Source: Tomitella biformata AHU 1821 (lineage in GTDB: Bacteria; Actinomycetota; Actinomycetes; Mycobacteriales; Mycobacteriaceae). From it: DNA of 64,000 bases. The stretch spans positions 62,001 through 126,000 of the forward strand of contig NZ_BAVQ01000035.1 in NCBI RefSeq assembly GCF_000524475.1, in the 5' to 3' direction. A program made the position numbers and the translations under genes. Shown here one piece after another: positions 60,706 to 64,000 of this stretch. The number at the start of each line of letters is the position of its first letter. Within the stretch, counting starts at the first letter, position 1. The notes beneath the pieces were generated by a model, which was not told the origin of the DNA, made no database searches, and saw only the letters and a list, made by a program, of their open reading frames with translations.

Positions 60706-61662
60706 GGAACCGGTCTCATCGTCCGTGTAGTGAAAGCCAATGGTGTTCAGTGACTCCCGCAGAGCTGCGGACATAGTGAGTGCAACGGAATGGAGGACAT
60801 CGGGCGGCGTCGCCAGATCGGAGACGGGCACGAGGCACATCGCCGACGCGATGGCGTCCCACGTGTCGCCCACGTATCGGTGCCAGAGCGTCGAATCCGT
60901 GATCTCGGCCGGCAGCGGCGTAATTCCGTCACCCGTCCGGTGAGCGGCGGCCCAATAGGCCATCGCAACCCACACGGACCCGCATGCGTCCATGGCCCCG
61001 TAAGCGAGTTGCGGCGCGTTGCGGGATGTTCGGTAGGCCGCGTCAACCACGGACAGTTGTCCCCCGAGGGCCCCGAGCACATCCTCGACGTCGCCCCTGG
61101 TGGGAGGTTTCTTTCCCGCGAGTTTGATTGCGCCGCACTCGGCTCGGTGTTCGTCTAGGGCGTTGCTCGCGGCGTCGAACATGTGCACGTTCATGAACCC
61201 TGGGATTTTAGATCGGCCATAGGCGGTGAGATCAGAGCCGCACTGGGCCATGATGACGTGCTGCGCCTCGTGCGTGATCGAACGGTTCATCAAGGCGATA
61301 CCCGCTTGATTGGGGATCAGCCGGCGGTTCTCATCAAGGGCGACCAGCCAGTTCGCGTCGAAGATGACGTCGATCCGGCCATCGTCGACTTGCATGGTGC
61401 GCCCGCCCACCATGCCGGACCCGCGATCCGTTGTGTAGGGCCTGGAGGGGTCGCGGCGCATCACCGCTTCGGCGAGGTCGATTGCGACGACTAACGTCAC
61501 CTCCTCGGGGCGCTCAACCAGACTTGCGAGCAGTGACGCGAGGCTGCGAATGGCGGTGCGCACCCCGTGCATATCCGGGTCGTTCCACAGGGCCTGGACC
61601 AGTCCCGGTTTCCATCCATCAAGGTCGATTGCACACGCGATGTCCGCTGCTTCTGACGTCAT
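60667..61662 (-). CDS. Putative zinc metallopeptidase-like protein (HExxH)
   Basis: A 331-residue soluble protein not assigned to a known family. SITHEAQHVIM (~140-150) gives HExxH, and DEHRAECGAIKLAG about 30 residues later could supply the third ligand, as in zincins. The N-terminus (ATG 61662) has no signal peptide, so it acts in the cytoplasm. It ends 28 bases from the arsR-GNAT stop (convergent). Its presence in an ars cluster is unexplained. Confidence 0.65.
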   Translation of the reverse strand: MTSEAADIACAIDLDGWKPGLVQALWNDPDMHGVRTAIRSLASLLASLVERPEEVTLVVAIDLAEAVMRRDPSRPYTTDRGSGMVGGRTMQVDDGRIDVIFDANWLVALDENRRLIPNQAGIALMNRSITHEAQHVIMAQCGSDLTAYGRSKIPGFMNVHMFDAASNALDEHRAECGAIKLAGKKPPTRGDVEDVLGALGGQLSVVDAAYRTSRNAPQLAYGAMDACGSVWVAMAYWAAAHRTGDGITPLPAEITDSTLWHRYVGDTWDAIASAMCLVPVSDLATPPDVLHSVALTMSAALRESLNTIGFHYTDDETGSAFYVHRHDFPSA

Positions 61663-61730
61663 AGCAGCACCGTAGCCGGGTTCTCCGCGTGAACCTGGAC
61701 AGTTGTGCGAAATGGTGAGGCTTGCGTGAT

Positions 61731-61766
61731 GATTCGACAAGTGTCAATATCAGCGCATGTCGAATC
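61731..61766. promoter_or_regulatory. ArsR operator overlapping the arsR start codon
   Basis: GATTCGACA (61731-61739) and TGTCGAATC (61758-61766) form a perfect 9-bp inverted repeat with an 18-base spacer. The right arm includes the arsR ATG (61757-61759), suggesting a leaderless transcript. Confidence 0.65.
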
Positions 61767-62125
61767 AAGAGCTGTCCGGGCCATGCTGCCCGCCGGTGTC
61801 TCCGCCTGTGCCGGGATATGAACCGGAGGCGGAAGCCGACGTCGCCCGCAAGTTCAAGGCCCTCGGGGACCCCGTCCGGCTGCGCCTGCTCACCCTCGTG
61901 GCCGGGCACCCCGGCGGCGAGGCGTGCGTGTGCGATATCTCCGACGGCTTCGACATCTCCCAACCGACGATCTCCCACCACCTCAAGGTGCTGCGGGAGG
62001 CCGGACTGCTCGACTGCGAGCGCCGCGGCACCTGGGTCTACTACTGGGTCGTCCCGGGTGCGCTGCGCCAACTCTCCGCTGTGCTCCTGGGCAATGACCT
62101 GGCGATGGACGAGGTGCCGGCATGA
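61757..62125 (+). CDS. arsR: ArsR-family arsenite-responsive repressor
   Basis: A 122-residue ArsR repressor. Cys10-Cys11 at the N-terminus (SGPCCPP) and ACVCDI (Cys57, Cys59) are candidate As(III) ligands, arranged as in corynebacterial ArsR. Recognition helix SQPTISHHLKVLREAGLL. The stop overlaps the acr3 start. It probably binds the inverted repeat over its own start. Confidence 0.9.
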   Translation: MSNQELSGPCCPPVSPPVPGYEPEAEADVARKFKALGDPVRLRLLTLVAGHPGGEACVCDISDGFDISQPTISHHLKVLREAGLLDCERRGTWVYYWVVPGALRQLSAVLLGNDLAMDEVPA

Positions 62126-63192
62126 CCACCCTGCAATGCCCGCCGAGGATGTCCACCCTCGACCGCTACCTCGCCGTGTGGATCGGCATCGCCATGGCCG
62201 CTGGCCTGCTGCTCGGCCGCATGATCCCGGGGCTGAACACCGCGCTGGACAAGATCCAGATCGACGGCGTCTCCGTCCCGATCGCGCTCGGACTGCTCAT
62301 CATGATGTACCCGGTGCTGGCCAAGGTCCGCTACGACCGCCTCGACACGGTGACCGGCGACCGCAAGCTCATGGCCAGCTCCCTCGTCATGAACTGGGTC
62401 GTCGGCCCCGCGCTGATGTTCACGCTGGCCTGGACCTTCCTGCCCGACCTCCCCGAGTACCGCACCGGGCTGATCATCGTCGGGCTGGCCCGCTGCATCG
62501 CGATGGTCATCATCTGGAACGACCTCGCCTGCGGGGATAGAGAGGCGACGGCGGTCCTGGTCGCCATCAACTCCGTCTTCCAGGTCGTGATGTTCGCGGT
62601 TCTGGGCTGGTTCTACCTCGACATCCTGCCCGGCTGGCTCGGCCTCGAGCAGACATCCATCTCCGCCTCCCCGTGGCAAATCGCGAAATCCGTGCTGATC
62701 TTCCTCGGCCTCCCGCTGCTCGCCGGCTTCCTCACCCGCCACTACGGCGAACGCGCGAAGGGCCGGGAATGGTACGAGGAGAAGTTCCTGCCCAAGATCG
62801 GGCCGTGGGCGCTCTACGGGCTGCTGTTCACCATCGTGATCCTGTTCTCCATGCAGGGCGAGGCCATCACCACCAACCCCCTCGACGTCGCCCGTCTCGC
62901 GATCCCGCTGCTGCTCTACTTCGTCCTCATGTGGGGCATCTCGTTCAGCGTCGGCGCGGCGATCGGCCTCGGCTATCCCCGCACCGTCGCGATGTCGATG
63001 ACCGCGGCGGGCAACAACTTCGAGCTCGCCATCGCGGTGTCGATCGGGACCTTCGGCGTCGCATCCGGCCAGGCCCTCGCGGGCGTGGTCGGCCCGCTCA
63101 TCGAGGTGCCCATCCTCGTCGGGCTCGCCTACCTCTCGCTGACCCTGCGCAAACGGTTCAAAGCCAGAACAGACACGACAGTCTCCGCATAG
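62122..63192 (+). CDS. acr3: Arsenite efflux transporter Acr3
   Basis: A 356-residue ten-helix transporter that exports As(III). The conserved Cys lies in GLARCIAMVIIWNDLACGD (~125) with the second functional region TAAGNNFELAIAVSIGTFG (~295) bearing the conserved Asn-Asn-Phe-Glu. Starts ATGA over the arsR stop. Motifs and length complete. Confidence 0.94.
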   Translation: MTTLQCPPRMSTLDRYLAVWIGIAMAAGLLLGRMIPGLNTALDKIQIDGVSVPIALGLLIMMYPVLAKVRYDRLDTVTGDRKLMASSLVMNWVVGPALMFTLAWTFLPDLPEYRTGLIIVGLARCIAMVIIWNDLACGDREATAVLVAINSVFQVVMFAVLGWFYLDILPGWLGLEQTSISASPWQIAKSVLIFLGLPLLAGFLTRHYGERAKGREWYEEKFLPKIGPWALYGLLFTIVILFSMQGEAITTNPLDVARLAIPLLLYFVLMWGISFSVGAAIGLGYPRTVAMSMTAAGNNFELAIAVSIGTFGVASGQALAGVVGPLIEVPILVGLAYLSLTLRKRFKARTDTTVSA

Positions 63193-63218
63193 CTTCCCGC
63201 CCAACGACAGGAATACCC

Positions 63219-63626
63219 ATGACCACACCCAGCGTGCTCTTCGTCTGCGTGCACAACGCGGGCCGCTCCCAAATGGCCGCAGGCTTCCTCTCCCACCTGG
63301 CCGGCGACCAAATCGAGGTCCGCTCCGCCGGCAGCGCCCCCGCGGAGACCATCAACCCCGCGGCAGTCGAGGCCATGACGGAGGTCGGCATCGACATCTC
63401 CGCACAGTCCCCGAAGATCCTCACCCCGGACGCTGTCGAGACCTCGACCGTGGTCATCACGATGGGCTGCGGCGACGCGTGCCCGGTCTTCCCCGGCGTC
63501 AGCTACCGCGACTGGGTGCTCGATGACCCAGCCGGTAAGGGGCTCGACGCCGTCCGCCCTATCCGCGACGAGATCCGCCGGCGGGTGGAAGCGCTCATCG
63601 CCGAGCTCGTCCCCGCCACCGCCTAA
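63219..63626 (+). CDS. arsC: Arsenate reductase, LMW-PTP type
   Basis: A 135-residue reductase with P-loop CVHNAGRSQMA (CX5R, ~10) and MGCGDACPVFPG (~89-100) giving the Cys pair of thioredoxin-linked ArsC. The DWVLDDPAGKGLD block near residue 105 completes the fold. It follows acr3 after 26 bases and feeds As(III) to it. Confidence 0.93.
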   Translation: MTTPSVLFVCVHNAGRSQMAAGFLSHLAGDQIEVRSAGSAPAETINPAAVEAMTEVGIDISAQSPKILTPDAVETSTVVITMGCGDACPVFPGVSYRDWVLDDPAGKGLDAVRPIRDEIRRRVEALIAELVPATA

Positions 63627-63643
63627 CCCCAAGGAAACCCCTG

Positions 63644-64000
63644 ATGACCAAGCCTTCAGTGCTGTTCGTGTGCGTGAAAAACGGTGGCAAGTCCCAAATG
63701 GCCGCGGGGCTCATGCGCGCCGCTGTCGGTGACACCGTCGAGGTCTACTCGGCCGGAACCAAGCCGGGCTCCGCGGTCAACGCCCTCGCCGCGGAGTCCC
63801 TGCTCGAGATCGGGGTCGACATCACCGGCGAAAGCCCGCAACCCATCGACCCGCGACTGGTGCGCGACGTCGACATCGTGGTCACTCTGGGCGGGGAAGC
63901 CCACGTAGATCCCGTGCCCGGCACGGACTTCGAGAACTGGGACACCGACGAGCCGTCCGAGCGGGGCATCGACGGCATCGAGCGCATGCGCCTAGTGCGC
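63644..64000 (+). CDS. Arsenate-mycothiol transferase-like ArsC (3' truncated by window edge)
   Basis: 119 codons of a second LMW-PTP-type protein. The P-loop is CVKNGGKSQMA, CX5K instead of CX5R, the form known from corynebacterial ArsC1/ArsC2 that transfer arsenate to mycothiol. VTLGGEAHVDPVPG occupies the place of the Cys pair of the upstream ArsC, so it lacks those cysteines, fitting a mycothiol/mycoredoxin mechanism. AAGGA lies before ATG 63644. The gene continues beyond the window. Confidence 0.85.
   Translation, partial: MTKPSVLFVCVKNGGKSQMAAGLMRAAVGDTVEVYSAGTKPGSAVNALAAESLLEIGVDITGESPQPIDPRLVRDVDIVVTLGGEAHVDPVPGTDFENWDTDEPSERGIDGIERMRLVR

Noticed and set aside
1-64000. CRISPR arrays, rRNA and tRNA genes
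   Set aside because: No regularly spaced repeats, no rRNA-like segments and no convincing tRNA cloverleaf were noticed, including at the island's left junction.

Overview
The window is high-GC actinobacterial DNA. A wax ester synthase/DGAT fragment, cysQ-cysD-cysNC, an F420-type LLM oxidoreductase, mycothiol-type ArsC and actinobacterial MerA/MerB suggest a member of the Mycobacteriales (Dietzia, Gordonia, Tsukamurella or a relative). The genus is inferred, not shown.

Left part, about 1-17.5 kb, looks like host chromosome. It holds lipid and redox genes, a sulfate-activation operon (cysQ, cysD, cysNC), a first CopB-type copper ATPase behind a CsoR-like operator, TetR regulators (one with a clear pair of operators), and a deletion scar where a siderophore-binding-protein gene and an MFS gene were truncated and left tail to tail. 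At about 17.55 kb a DEAD/SNF2-like helicase gene is cut off in mid frame.

At that break begins a lower-GC module of four overlapping genes (17.6-23.4 kb): three large tyrosine-recombinase-like proteins and one small HTH/coiled-coil protein. This is the architecture of the ginABCD operon of GInt mobile islands. What follows looks like cargo, and no right end is visible before 64 kb. The first cargo block (23.4-29.5 kb) has a small XRE regulator, two proteins I do not recognise, two orphan antitoxin-like proteins, another unknown and a TIGR02391/Ymh protein. A scar (29.5-31 kb) follows: a truncated MFS gene and a truncated duplicate of the arsR-GNAT gene found at 60 kb.

The rest is a metal-resistance island. 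Mercury: merR / merA-merB with a classic MerR promoter. Copper: two-component system, small membrane protein, DUF305 lipoprotein, second CopB ATPase, BNR lipoprotein. Envelope block (39.8-54.8 kb): Lnt, DUF3105, multicopper oxidase, CcdA, an Lgt-like protein, a 37-residue membrane peptide, a CPIC-motif membrane protein, an M56 peptidase-BlaI pair, a RipA-like NlpC/P60 protein, and TlpA-ResB-CcsB. Cadmium/lead/zinc: CmtR-like ArsR, P1B ATPase, LspA, DUF3703. Arsenic: FAD oxidoreductase, ArsR-GNAT fusion, HExxH protein, ArsR, Acr3 and two ArsC proteins.

The main discovery candidate is a local BlaI regulon. The 19-bp palindrome CTACTA-N7-TAGTAG occurs nine times between 39.8 and 51.4 kb, before nearly every envelope-block transcription unit including the BlaI-M56 operon itself. 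It would place a private lipoprotein-maturation line (Lnt, Lgt-like), cytochrome c/thiol-redox assembly (CcdA, TlpA, ResB, CcsB), a multicopper oxidase, a cell-wall hydrolase and tiny membrane peptides under one protease-controlled repressor. The repressor assignment and the copper link are inference; the repeated sites are directly visible.
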